NCBI GenBank assembly: GCA_025362395.1
Contig: JANYGK010000022.1
Coordinates: forward strand, 1 to 62,109
Origin: Bacteroidota bacterium
GTDB lineage: Bacteria > Bacteroidota > Bacteroidia > B-17B0 > Aurantibacillaceae
Length of the DNA stretch: 62,109 nt
Direction: 5' to 3'
Notes under the pieces: model-generated
Seen by the model: the letters and a program-made list of their open reading frames with translations, nothing else
The model's database searches: none
Told to the model about the DNA's origin: nothing
Program-made: the position numbers and the translations under genes
Part shown: positions 35,352 through 44,068 of the stretch, one piece after another
Numbering within the stretch: the stretch's first letter is position 1
How the letters are laid out: each line of letters opens with the position of its first letter

Positions 35352-35527
35352 GCGCTTTTCTACAATCAAATAATCGATCAATTATATCTTAGACTTCTCT
35401 TTTTAAAGTTTAAAGTATATTTTTTACCGCCCTCCGGTTACCGTTTACCGACTACTTGCCTTCCTTAGCCTAATACCTGTTGTGGGAGCTTTACAACCGT
35501 TGTATGTTTGATGAAAATTTACACATA

Positions 35528-36349
35528 ATGGAAATTAAAGATATAAATACAGAGAACGAACAGGTTTGGAAGAAACTTGAAAAAGAACATCGCAGAGGAA
35601 AAGTATTCGGAGGATTTTTAATTGTTACAGCAGGTGCCCTTTTCCTAGCTAAAGAATTAGGAGCAGAAATTCCTCAATGGATCTTTACCTGGAAGATGTT
35701 TTTAATAGCAGTTGGTTTAATTATTGGGGTTAAACATAAATTTATGCATCCCGGATGGCTTATATTAGTTTTGGTTGGGAGCGCATTTTTATTGGCAGAT
35801 ATGTACCCCGGCATTGCTATCAAACCTCTTTTATGGCCGGTGTTGATCATAATTTTCGGGTTGTTCATCATATTTAAACCCCACAGAAAAAGAAGAGAAC
35901 ACCATTGGAAAAAGTGGCAAAAATTTCATCAACACAATCACAGGCACAACCACGCATATAACCGTGAATATAACGCTGATTGTTTTGTGGAAGAAACCAC
36001 TACAAACGAAGATGTATTAGATTATACAACATTTATGGGGGGAATTAAAAAAATTGTCCTGACAAAAAATTTTAAAGGCGGCGATGTAACTACTGTTTTT
36101 GGCGGGGCGGAAATTAATTTTATGCAAGCCGATTTTGAAGGAACTGCCACACTGGAGTTAACCTGTGTATTTGCAGGCACAAAACTTATCATTCCTTCAA
36201 ATTGGGAAATTAATTCTGAGTTGGTTTCCGCCTTTGGCAGTGTGGAAGATAAACGCCCCGTACAACCGAAAAATACTGAAGGAAGCACTAAGACCTTAAT
36301 TTTAAAAGGAAACGTATTCTTTGGAGGAATTGATATTAAAAGCTACTAA
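35528..36349 (+). CDS. LiaF/LiaI-like membrane protein (DUF5668 plus DUF2154-type C-terminal domain)
   Basis: 273 residues from the ATG at 35528, chosen because 'MEIKDINTENEQVWKKLEK' is a clean soluble N-terminus; upstream TTG and ATG codons (35480, 35504) give an unlikely extension. Residues ~20-125 contain about four spans ('VFGGFLIVTAGALFLAK', 'MFLIAVGLIIGV', 'WLILVLVGSAFLLADM', 'LLWPVLIIIFGLFIIF'), then a His/Arg-rich linker. The C-terminal ~115-residue beta-helix domain has 'TTFMGGIKKIVLTKNFKGGD' and 'TVFGGAEINFMQADF', the repeat pattern of LiaF and cell-wall-active antibiotic response proteins. It is first in a run with DUF4288, LytS and LytTR. Confidence 0.88.
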   Translation: MEIKDINTENEQVWKKLEKEHRRGKVFGGFLIVTAGALFLAKELGAEIPQWIFTWKMFLIAVGLIIGVKHKFMHPGWLILVLVGSAFLLADMYPGIAIKPLLWPVLIIIFGLFIIFKPHRKRREHHWKKWQKFHQHNHRHNHAYNREYNADCFVEETTTNEDVLDYTTFMGGIKKIVLTKNFKGGDVTTVFGGAEINFMQADFEGTATLELTCVFAGTKLIIPSNWEINSELVSAFGSVEDKRPVQPKNTEGSTKTLILKGNVFFGGIDIKSY

Positions 36350-36385
36350 TACCACATATAAAGTTAAACCCTTAAAAACAAAATT

Positions 36386-36733
36386 ATGAAACGCTATCTT
36401 GTAAAACTCATGTTCAATATTAATATTGATAATGGAAATCACAACTCCCAATTCGATGAACAAATTCGTATTGTTGAATCTTACGGTATGGAAAATGCTT
36501 TCCACAAAGCACGCAACATGGGTAAAAAAGAAGAAGAAACATTTGTGAATACAGACAATAAATTAGTACAATGGCAATTTATTGATGTGGTTGATATCTA
36601 TGAATTAGATTCGATAAAAGATGGAGAGCAGGTGTATTCGAACACGCATGAAAAAGACGATACAAATTCTTTTATTAATTACATCCGTCAAAAAGCTATG
36701 GTTATTCAGGCAAAAAACTTAACCTTTGCATAA
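36386..36733 (+). CDS. DUF4288-family small protein
   Basis: 115 residues, all soluble. Pattern 'MKRYLVKLMFNI…QFDEQIRIVESYGMENAFHK' followed by 'WQFIDVVDIYELDSIKDGEQ' is that of DUF4288, of unknown function. Its position between the LiaF-like gene and the LytS kinase, 36 bp after the former and 3 bp before the latter, makes it part of this signalling operon. Confidence 0.8.
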   Translation: MKRYLVKLMFNINIDNGNHNSQFDEQIRIVESYGMENAFHKARNMGKKEEETFVNTDNKLVQWQFIDVVDIYELDSIKDGEQVYSNTHEKDDTNSFINYIRQKAMVIQAKNLTFA

Positions 36734-36736
36734 GAG

Positions 36737-37780
36737 TTGAAAACAGGGCTGCCATATTCAAAAGGCCGGATCATCTGCATGTATTTAGCATGGTGGATGT
36801 TTTGGTCGTTTACGCAAACTTTTGTATTGCACCGCTTAGGCCTTAACTGGCAGGTAGCTTTAATAGATGGCATTATTTCAAACGCGTTATTAGGCTTCTT
36901 CTGTTTTGTATCCATTGCCATATTCTATTATTACCAACCGGGAAATAATAACCGGGGATACCGTTTTATTTTTGCTTTAGGGCTTGCAATTTTTTATACA
37001 ATTATGCTTCGCTTTGTTCTTAATTATGTAATCACTACAGGTGAAGATTACCCGTCTTTTTTACTTAATTCCATGCCGGTTCGTTTTATTATGTCTTTAC
37101 TGGTATTATCTTTTGTAACTCTTTTAAATTGGATGTGGAATTTGCTAAAAGATCAAAAAGAACAGGAACAACGCAGGAACGATGCAGAACAATTAGTTAA
37201 AGATGCTGAATTGGCAAGGCTCAGACAGCAGCTCCAACCGCATTTTTTATTTAACAGCCTTAACTCTATAAGTGCCTTGGCCGGTTCTAAACCTAATGAA
37301 GCACGTAAAATGATTCAACAGCTTTCTGATTTTTTGCGTGGCACGCTAAAAAAAGACGATCAACAATCTGTTGAATTGAATGAAGAGCTGGAGCATTTAA
37401 AGTTGTATTTAGAAATTGAAAAGGTAAGGTTCGGACATCGCTTGGAAATTAATGTAAATTTTGAAGAAGAAACGTTGCCCATGCACATCCCTCCGTTACT
37501 ATTGCAGCCTATTGTAGAAAATGCCATTAAATTCGGCTTGTACGACACCATCGATGAAATTACGATCAGTATTTCCTCTTATATAAAAGACGGGCTTTTA
37601 CACGTTCAGGTTAAAAATCCGTTCGATCATGAAACGCAGTCGGCCAACAGGGGTACGGGTTTCGGACTAAGCTCTATAAAAAGGCGTTTATTTTTATTGT
37701 ATGCAAGAAACGATCTAATGAGTACAGAAAAGAAAGAAAATCAATTTATTACAACTTTAAGAATTCCGCAAATCAAATGA
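36737..37780 (+). CDS. LytS-type membrane histidine kinase
   Basis: 347 residues. Four membrane spans (~10-35, 43-65, 75-100, 113-135) form the sensor, with no large extracytoplasmic domain. The His_kinase motif 'QLQPHFLFNSLNSISAL' has His169, and the ATPase N-box is 'IPPLLLQPIVENAIKFGL'. It starts with TTG at 36737-36739, 3 bp after the DUF4288 stop; the next in-frame ATG (36779) would cut into the first span. It ends in a 4-bp ATGA overlap with the LytTR regulator gene, a classic coupled pair. It probably monitors envelope state through the LiaF-like partner (inference). Confidence 0.93.
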   Translation: MKTGLPYSKGRIICMYLAWWMFWSFTQTFVLHRLGLNWQVALIDGIISNALLGFFCFVSIAIFYYYQPGNNNRGYRFIFALGLAIFYTIMLRFVLNYVITTGEDYPSFLLNSMPVRFIMSLLVLSFVTLLNWMWNLLKDQKEQEQRRNDAEQLVKDAELARLRQQLQPHFLFNSLNSISALAGSKPNEARKMIQQLSDFLRGTLKKDDQQSVELNEELEHLKLYLEIEKVRFGHRLEINVNFEEETLPMHIPPLLLQPIVENAIKFGLYDTIDEITISISSYIKDGLLHVQVKNPFDHETQSANRGTGFGLSSIKRRLFLLYARNDLMSTEKKENQFITTLRIPQIK

Positions 37781-38520
37781 AAATAATAGTTATAGACGAT
37801 GAGCCTTTAGCAAGACTGGTTGTGTTGGAATACATACAATCACACCAAGGTTTAGAAGTAGTTGCAGAATGTAATGACGGCTTCCAAGGTGTAAAAGCCA
37901 TTATACAACATAAGCCCGACCTCATTTTTTTAGATATACAGATGCCTAAAATCAATGGGTTTGAAATGCTTGAATTAGTAGATATAATGCCCGCTGTTAT
38001 TTTTACAACAGCCTTTGATGAGTATGCTATTAAAGCGTTCGAATCTAACGCTATTGATTATCTTTTAAAACCTTTCAGTAAAGAGCGGTTTGATTTAGCG
38101 ATTGAAAAATATAAAACAAAATCAGTGAACGGCTCGTTAGCGGAAAAAAATGTGCAGTCGCTTTTAGAAACTGCTGCCAAACAACCGGATGATAAAAATA
38201 GAATTGTTGTAAAAAACGGCAGCGACATTCGCATTGTACCCGTTCAGGATGTAATGTATATAGAGGCTTATGATGATTATGTTAAGCTGTTCACTAAAGA
38301 CGCCTATTATCTTAAAAAGAAAACCATGAGCTACTATGAGCAGGTATTGGACAGCTCAAAATTTTTTAGAACGCACCGCTCCTACATTATAAATCTGCAG
38401 GAGCTTACTAAAATTGAACCTCTTGAAAAAAATACATATATAGCCATTTTAAAGAACGGAAAGAAAATCCCTCTCAGTCGCACAGGCTACACAAAGCTTA
38501 AAGAAACCTTAGGTGTATAA
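37777..38520 (+). CDS. LytTR-family response regulator
   Basis: 247 residues. Receiver with 'VIDDEPLA', phospho-acceptor Asp53 in 'IFLDIQMPKINGFEM', conserved Thr in 'VIFTTAFDEYA' and Lys in 'YLLKPFSKERF'. LytTR domain at ~140-247 with 'VQDVMYIEAYDDYVKLFT' and 'SSKFFRTHRSYIINLQEL'. Its ATG overlaps the LytS stop by 4 bp, so the two are a matched system. It likely regulates its own operon or nearby envelope genes. Confidence 0.97.
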   Translation: MKIIVIDDEPLARLVVLEYIQSHQGLEVVAECNDGFQGVKAIIQHKPDLIFLDIQMPKINGFEMLELVDIMPAVIFTTAFDEYAIKAFESNAIDYLLKPFSKERFDLAIEKYKTKSVNGSLAEKNVQSLLETAAKQPDDKNRIVVKNGSDIRIVPVQDVMYIEAYDDYVKLFTKDAYYLKKKTMSYYEQVLDSSKFFRTHRSYIINLQELTKIEPLEKNTYIAILKNGKKIPLSRTGYTKLKETLGV

Positions 38521-38566
38521 TACATTTAACTTGGAGATTTTTTAGGAAGATAAATGAAAGAACGGG

Positions 38567-39808
38567 CTACACTTTATTTTTTTGTTCGATCCATTTAGAC
38601 ATATACTTTGTGCTGTTCATAGAATGGTGTAGGAGTATAACACCTATAAAGTTTTTTCGGCGATGCTCTATTAAATTTTTTTGAGTGTAGAGTAATTTAT
38701 CTATAAAACAGGTTTCATGTTTTTGTTTCGAAAAAAAAGTGTTGATGATTGTAATCCCGTTCCTTTGAAGTTCTTGCCAAAGGGCTTCGTTTGTATATAA
38801 CTTTACGGCTTCATTTGCAATGTATATGGCCCTATCTGCTATAAAGCCCGGCCATGGGTAAGGTTTATGCATTCCTTCGGCACCAATAGATGTTGTAACA
38901 CTTGGGGTGCCGCATTGCATAGCTTCCGCTAATTTTCCTTTAATGCCTGCGCCAAACCGTAAAGGTGCCAATAAAACCTTTGACCCCCGTATTACTTCTT
39001 TAGCGTTTAGTGCCCTGCCTTTAATAAGAAACCCCTCTTTAGGCTCGTTTAAATTATTTATTTTTTCGCTTGCATACGCACCGTAAATATGCAGTTCAGC
39101 TCCCGATAATTGGTTTCTTATCAAAGGCCAAATATCTTGTTTCATAAAAAGAACAGCATCGGCATTGGGGTCATGCAAAAAATTACCTATGCTTACAAAA
39201 TGTCGTCTGTCATTAAAAGCCGGCCACTCTTTTATATCTTTATCATTTAAAGGCTCTAATAAAAAAGGCAGGTAATGAAGGAGTTCTTTATCCATTTTAA
39301 AAAAAGAGTGCAGCAGTTCCATTTCAAACGTTGAAATAATAAGGGAAAGATCACAACGGTAAATGGAAGCAATTTCTCTTTTTGCAGTATCATTCAGCAG
39401 GTCATTAGTTGTAAATTCTTTTTTCTTTTTAAAAGCGTCTTGCCTTCCTTTCCTTAAACAGTGCAGGTCTTCGGTGTCCAGTATTTTTATGGCGTCGGGG
39501 CATTGTTCAGTAATTCTCCACCCGTATTTTTCTTCGGTCATAAACCGGTCAAACACTACTATAGTGGGTTGTAATTTTTTAAACAGGTCATCATAGGTTG
39601 AGTTATTAAGCTCAATAGTTATACATGCAACCGCATATTCCGAAAAATTGAACGAGTGCTCTGTAACATGAGCATCGCAGGCAATGGTTATTTTACATTG
39701 ATTTTCGGAAAATAATTTTATCAATTGCATCATTCTGCTGCCCGCGGCCGATGAGGCAGGCTCAGGCCACACAGTACATATAATTAAAAGGTGCTGATGC
39801 TTAAACAT
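38567..39808 (-). CDS. GT4-type (group 1) glycosyltransferase
   Basis: 413 residues from the ATG at 39806-39808; a 22-codon extension to 39874 is hydrophobic and unlikely. GT-B fold. The N-terminal domain starts 'HLLIICTVWPEPASSAAGSR'. The C-terminal nucleotide-sugar region has 'ELHIYGAYASEKI' and 'GIKGKLAEAMQCGTPSVTTS' plus 'IGAEGM', the usual E-x7-E-like region of group 1 transferases. The donor and acceptor are unknown; surface polysaccharide or lipid glycosylation is likely. The last ~50 residues are unassigned. Confidence 0.85.
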   Translation of the reverse strand: MFKHQHLLIICTVWPEPASSAAGSRMMQLIKLFSENQCKITIACDAHVTEHSFNFSEYAVACITIELNNSTYDDLFKKLQPTIVVFDRFMTEEKYGWRITEQCPDAIKILDTEDLHCLRKGRQDAFKKKKEFTTNDLLNDTAKREIASIYRCDLSLIISTFEMELLHSFFKMDKELLHYLPFLLEPLNDKDIKEWPAFNDRRHFVSIGNFLHDPNADAVLFMKQDIWPLIRNQLSGAELHIYGAYASEKINNLNEPKEGFLIKGRALNAKEVIRGSKVLLAPLRFGAGIKGKLAEAMQCGTPSVTTSIGAEGMHKPYPWPGFIADRAIYIANEAVKLYTNEALWQELQRNGITIINTFFSKQKHETCFIDKLLYTQKNLIEHRRKNFIGVILLHHSMNSTKYMSKWIEQKNKV

Positions 39809-40083
39809 GCCATAATGATAAAATAAAAGGGCGGAAAAACCTAAACAAAAATAAGGGGTGCTAAAGGGTAACACTTATACATGCGGTGAAACAATTAACT
39901 TACGTAATGGATAACTTATAAGTGCATTTATACGTTCTTAAATGTTGTTATAATGCAGTATGTGTGGGCGATGGTTTGTCCATGAGTTTTTTTTCTCAAA
40001 TAAAAAGAAAAAATAAGAACTAAAATTAAACCTATTGTGTTTGAGATTACTTCAGCGGTGGATGAATTGAAATAACGCGCGCT
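39809..40083. other. 275-bp gap between the GT4 and the T9SS type-B gene
   Basis: No open frame, tRNA or strong hairpin is seen. AT-rich, with poly-A stretches near 39996-40015. No convincing promoter motif was found. Confidence 0.4.
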
Positions 40084-43000
40084 TTATTTTCTAAACACAG
40101 TTACAAAACCACTGTATTTCTTATCATCCGGTACATCTATAATATAAAAGAAGGTTCCGTCAGCTGTTCCATCGGCTTTCCACTCATTATTATAGTTAGA
40201 ATTCTCATAAACTTTTCTTCCCCACCTGTCAAAAATAGTAATGCTTGTATTGGGATGGAATTCAATGTTTTTAATTTTAAAAAAGTCATTTGCATTATCG
40301 CCGTTAGGCGTAATAATATTCGGAATAATAACACTACACGGCGGAAGCACTGTAATTACCTCATAGGCCGCTTTACTGTACCCGCAGCTGTCATTCACAT
40401 AAACCCCAATGGTATATTTGCCTTGCGTATCAGGGCTTGTATAGGCAAGCGATGAAGTAGCTGACAAAGAGTTTGGGTTACCGTCGATAAACCATCCGAA
40501 ATTATAAACAGGGTATCCACCCGTTGCGCTTGCATGCAATACAAACGGCGTATTTGCACAGGTGGTAGACGTATCTAAAATAGACACCGCCAGGTTATTT
40601 ACAAAATTAGAAATCACTACAGTATCCTTGCTTTCATTAGCACATACCCCATTTACAGTCAGTACTAAAGTAGTTGTTGTGTTTGCTGTTATTGAGTACA
40701 CGGGTGCTGTATTGTTTCCCGGAGCGGCACTATTGCCCGGTAAAGTGGTCCAATTATAGGTGTAAGGAGTGCCTGTATTACCTTGTGTACCCGAACCTAC
40801 ACCGGTTGTAATAATATATGGTTTATCCATACACTTCGTAACATTTTGTAAAGGTGATATGAGCAGGTTTGCTTTTGGAATCACTGTAATAACTACAGAT
40901 TTAGTATCGGGTAAAGAAGCAGGGCAAGGTGAGGAACCTTTAATAATATACGTGTTGGTTCCTGCCGAAGGAGGAGTAACAATAATGCTTTGGCTTGTAG
41001 AAATTGGCAACTGAGCTCCGCTTTGTAAATAATACCAATTATAATTAAGTGTGCCCGAAGCAAATAAGTTAACAGAGTTCCCTATACAAATGGTTGTTTG
41101 AGTGGGAGTAGCCGTAACACTGTTTACTAAGGTCGGGTATAGTATGGCAACCGTTTGCGTGGCAATACAGCCACCTACCGGGTTTGTAACCGATACCGTA
41201 TATACAGTAGCGGAATTATTAAGAGGAGGCGCGGTAAACGTTGGTACAATTTTTAACGAGTCATTATTATAATTATGCGCGATGCTCCCGTTAGGAGAAA
41301 CCGTAACCGTATAAGATGACGGGCTTTGCGGAGCACAATAGCCGAATTTTATATTTGGCAACATATTGGCTCCGTTGGTCATGCGCAATATAGTATTAGT
41401 AGGTTGAGTGCCCCCGCAAAGAGGGTTTACATCCTCAACACGGTATTGGGTCGCTGTATATCCCATTTGTTTTAATTGAACGGAAGCGTTAAACGAAAAG
41501 GTTGAAGGACTATTCATCCCAAAACAGGTTTCAATAATTAAATTAGAAACACCGTCCCATACATAAGCCTGCGAAAAATTATGAGTGAGCCAACCCACTG
41601 CCAAGTTTTGGTTTGTAGCTGAGTATACGGTGTTCATATTAGCGGTAACAAATGGTTGGCCCGACGCAGCCGATAGATTAGTTAACGATGTACAACCCAT
41701 TTTTATAGAAAAGTTGGGGTACACGGTTATACCGCCATTAAGTGATAAAATATTAAATGCCAAGCTTGAAATTTTGCCTGCCGTAATTCCCGCAGCATTC
41801 AATTCACTTTTTTTCACCAAAAATTGATTTCGCCCATAAGTATAATAATTCCCATAAGGTGTAGGGTAGCTTGTTTGCCCGTTTTGAGTAAAGGGGCCGG
41901 CTGTAAATAATGCGGTCGGACTTCCGCTTGTACATAAACTGGGATCTGTTCCGCACGATGCAGGAAGACTTGACCCAAAGTTAATACTTACCTTAGCTGT
42001 ATCGGTAGGAAAACAGATAACCGTGTTAGTTGCAGTAACCGTAAAATTGGTTTGTATGGGATCAATCGTAAATGTATTTACATAAATACATACGCCATCG
42101 TTTATAGTAGCTGTGTACGACCCCTGCGCCAACCCTGTTACCGGCAGTGAAGTGGCAGATGTATTACTGTTTGTAATAACGGCATTAGCACTGTTGTTTA
42201 CAGTGTAGATGTAAGGAGAAGGGTTAGTGGTATTTAAATTTAAAAGAATAGATCCTGTAACGGCACCGGGACAAACATTAACATGGTTGGTAATAAAGGT
42301 GTTTCCTCCAGGCACTTGTAATAAAGTATATTGTATAGAATCTCTGCAGCCCAAACTATTAGTATACGATAAGTTATAAATATCTCCTGATACGCCGGTT
42401 ACAATATATAAAGTATCATTGGTTCCTGTTGGCGCAGCGATAGGCGTGTTACCATAATACCAAGTATAATTGCTTCCGCCGGGCTGAGGAATGAATGTTG
42501 AATTTCCGCAGAAAGAATGGGACTGTGTAAAAAATAATGCCGGCGCTACAGCTACCGATAAATTAGCGGATGCCTGTCCGCAACCCGGGGAAGTAACTGA
42601 AATACTGTAGTTGCCGGGCGAAAGTCCCGTAGCGGTTTGTGAAGTGCTTACTACGGCTCCTGATAATGTATTTGTCCATTGATATGTATACCCAAGGCTG
42701 CTCCCATTGGCCTGTACAAAGGCAGTTCCTGAATTGCCCCCCGAGCATGAGCTGGTAGAATTTAAGTTAACAATATTAACCGTTGTAGGATTAACAACTA
42801 CAGTAGCCGTAAGCATACAGCCTCCGGGAGAAATCATTTGAACACTATAAATGTTGCCTATAGTAGGGCCGTTTACAGTAAGCGTATCATTGGTTGCACC
42901 CGTAATGGGATTGTTTGAGGGATCGAACCATTGGTAACCGGTAAAACCGGTGGGGGCCACAAGTGTTGCAAACGCAGAACCTGAACACATACTTACATAC

Positions 43001-44058
43001 GGCACTCCAATACCCCCGCACTCCGCATCAACATAGGCATAGCCTGCATGGCCTCCAAGTGTACAGCCGCCAACTTCAAAATTTACAGACACATTTGTTC
43101 CGGCAGGCAATGATGAAAGATCAACGGAATAGTATTGCCATTTCCTGTATTTGGTGACATCAAAATTCATTTGAATTAAGGATGTTTTTAATGAATCAGC
43201 GGCGACGGCTGTTTTAGGATTAAAAGAATAAGAAGTGCAACCGGGTAAAAGCGCTCCAGTGGATTCATTTTTTACGGTTACCGTAAAATAAGGAGATTCG
43301 AAGATTTGATGAGATCCCGGATCATTTAATACAATGGCATAACTAAAAGACACCCTTTGATTTATGGAAGAAACCGTGGTTACATATTTTAAACGCGCCG
43401 CCCTATTACTGGCATTAGCGCTGTTTAGCCTTACTGAAACAGGGTCAAAGCTGTATGGGCTTATAAATGGAATATCTGAAACAGTTGTTGAGCCTACCAA
43501 CCTTATTGCAAGCGAATCGTAACCTACGCAATTAGGATACACGCTGTTTGTAGCAGGAATGGTCATTATAGTTTGAAAATTAGTAGTGTTCAAAACAGAC
43601 ACATTACTCCCTGCTGTATTAACAATAGCAGTTCCCGTAACCGTATAGTTCGGATTATTTGTACCTGTGCTTGAAGAAACTGTTCCTGTGCCGCCTGTCC
43701 AACCTGTAAAGCTATATTGCTCAAAACCCATGTTCGGGCAACCGATGCTTTGTGGTTGGTTAGGACGCAAATAAATTACTGTTTCCGGTATTTCTGTAGT
43801 AAGCTGTTCGTAAGGTGTATGCTTATGCACCTGTTTTTCAAGCGCTCTTTTAGAAGAGAAATCATTTTTTAAAAACTGTATATACCCTTCTGTTTCAGTA
43901 GGTTTTATTCCATTTGCTGTGGCATCTTTACGAGCTTTATTTACATCGAACGAATTACTTTCACGGGTTTTTACAATATCTGTTTGACTAAAACAGGGAG
44001 TATATAAACCAAGAATGATAATGATAATACTACTTAATTTATAATTTAAACCCCTCAT
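40084..44058 (-). CDS. Giant secreted surface protein with gliding-associated C-terminal (CHU_C, T9SS type B) domain, paralog 1
   Basis: 1324 residues. Signal peptide '…IIIILGLYTPCFSQ' (1-25), then an N-terminal beta-sandwich region with 'IGCPNMGFEQYSFTGWTGGT'. Next come several Ig/SprB-like repeats with Cys ('SSTSCSGGNSGTAFVQANG'), a ~200-residue module (~699-906) shared with the next gene, more PKD-like repeats, and the CHU_C domain (~1239-1324: 'IPNIITPNGDNANDFF', 'ITIFDRWGRKVYENS'). CHU_C directs outer-membrane export by T9SS, usually of adhesins or structural surface proteins. It is the second of two tandem paralogs, 10 bp after the first. Confidence 0.92.
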   Translation of the reverse strand: MRGLNYKLSSIIIIILGLYTPCFSQTDIVKTRESNSFDVNKARKDATANGIKPTETEGYIQFLKNDFSSKRALEKQVHKHTPYEQLTTEIPETVIYLRPNQPQSIGCPNMGFEQYSFTGWTGGTGTVSSSTGTNNPNYTVTGTAIVNTAGSNVSVLNTTNFQTIMTIPATNSVYPNCVGYDSLAIRLVGSTTVSDIPFISPYSFDPVSVRLNSANASNRAARLKYVTTVSSINQRVSFSYAIVLNDPGSHQIFESPYFTVTVKNESTGALLPGCTSYSFNPKTAVAADSLKTSLIQMNFDVTKYRKWQYYSVDLSSLPAGTNVSVNFEVGGCTLGGHAGYAYVDAECGGIGVPYVSMCSGSAFATLVAPTGFTGYQWFDPSNNPITGATNDTLTVNGPTIGNIYSVQMISPGGCMLTATVVVNPTTVNIVNLNSTSSCSGGNSGTAFVQANGSSLGYTYQWTNTLSGAVVSTSQTATGLSPGNYSISVTSPGCGQASANLSVAVAPALFFTQSHSFCGNSTFIPQPGGSNYTWYYGNTPIAAPTGTNDTLYIVTGVSGDIYNLSYTNSLGCRDSIQYTLLQVPGGNTFITNHVNVCPGAVTGSILLNLNTTNPSPYIYTVNNSANAVITNSNTSATSLPVTGLAQGSYTATINDGVCIYVNTFTIDPIQTNFTVTATNTVICFPTDTAKVSINFGSSLPASCGTDPSLCTSGSPTALFTAGPFTQNGQTSYPTPYGNYYTYGRNQFLVKKSELNAAGITAGKISSLAFNILSLNGGITVYPNFSIKMGCTSLTNLSAASGQPFVTANMNTVYSATNQNLAVGWLTHNFSQAYVWDGVSNLIIETCFGMNSPSTFSFNASVQLKQMGYTATQYRVEDVNPLCGGTQPTNTILRMTNGANMLPNIKFGYCAPQSPSSYTVTVSPNGSIAHNYNNDSLKIVPTFTAPPLNNSATVYTVSVTNPVGGCIATQTVAILYPTLVNSVTATPTQTTICIGNSVNLFASGTLNYNWYYLQSGAQLPISTSQSIIVTPPSAGTNTYIIKGSSPCPASLPDTKSVVITVIPKANLLISPLQNVTKCMDKPYIITTGVGSGTQGNTGTPYTYNWTTLPGNSAAPGNNTAPVYSITANTTTTLVLTVNGVCANESKDTVVISNFVNNLAVSILDTSTTCANTPFVLHASATGGYPVYNFGWFIDGNPNSLSATSSLAYTSPDTQGKYTIGVYVNDSCGYSKAAYEVITVLPPCSVIIPNIITPNGDNANDFFKIKNIEFHPNTSITIFDRWGRKVYENSNYNNEWKADGTADGTFFYIIDVPDDKKYSGFVTVFRK

Positions 44059-44068
44059 AGTAAGTTAA

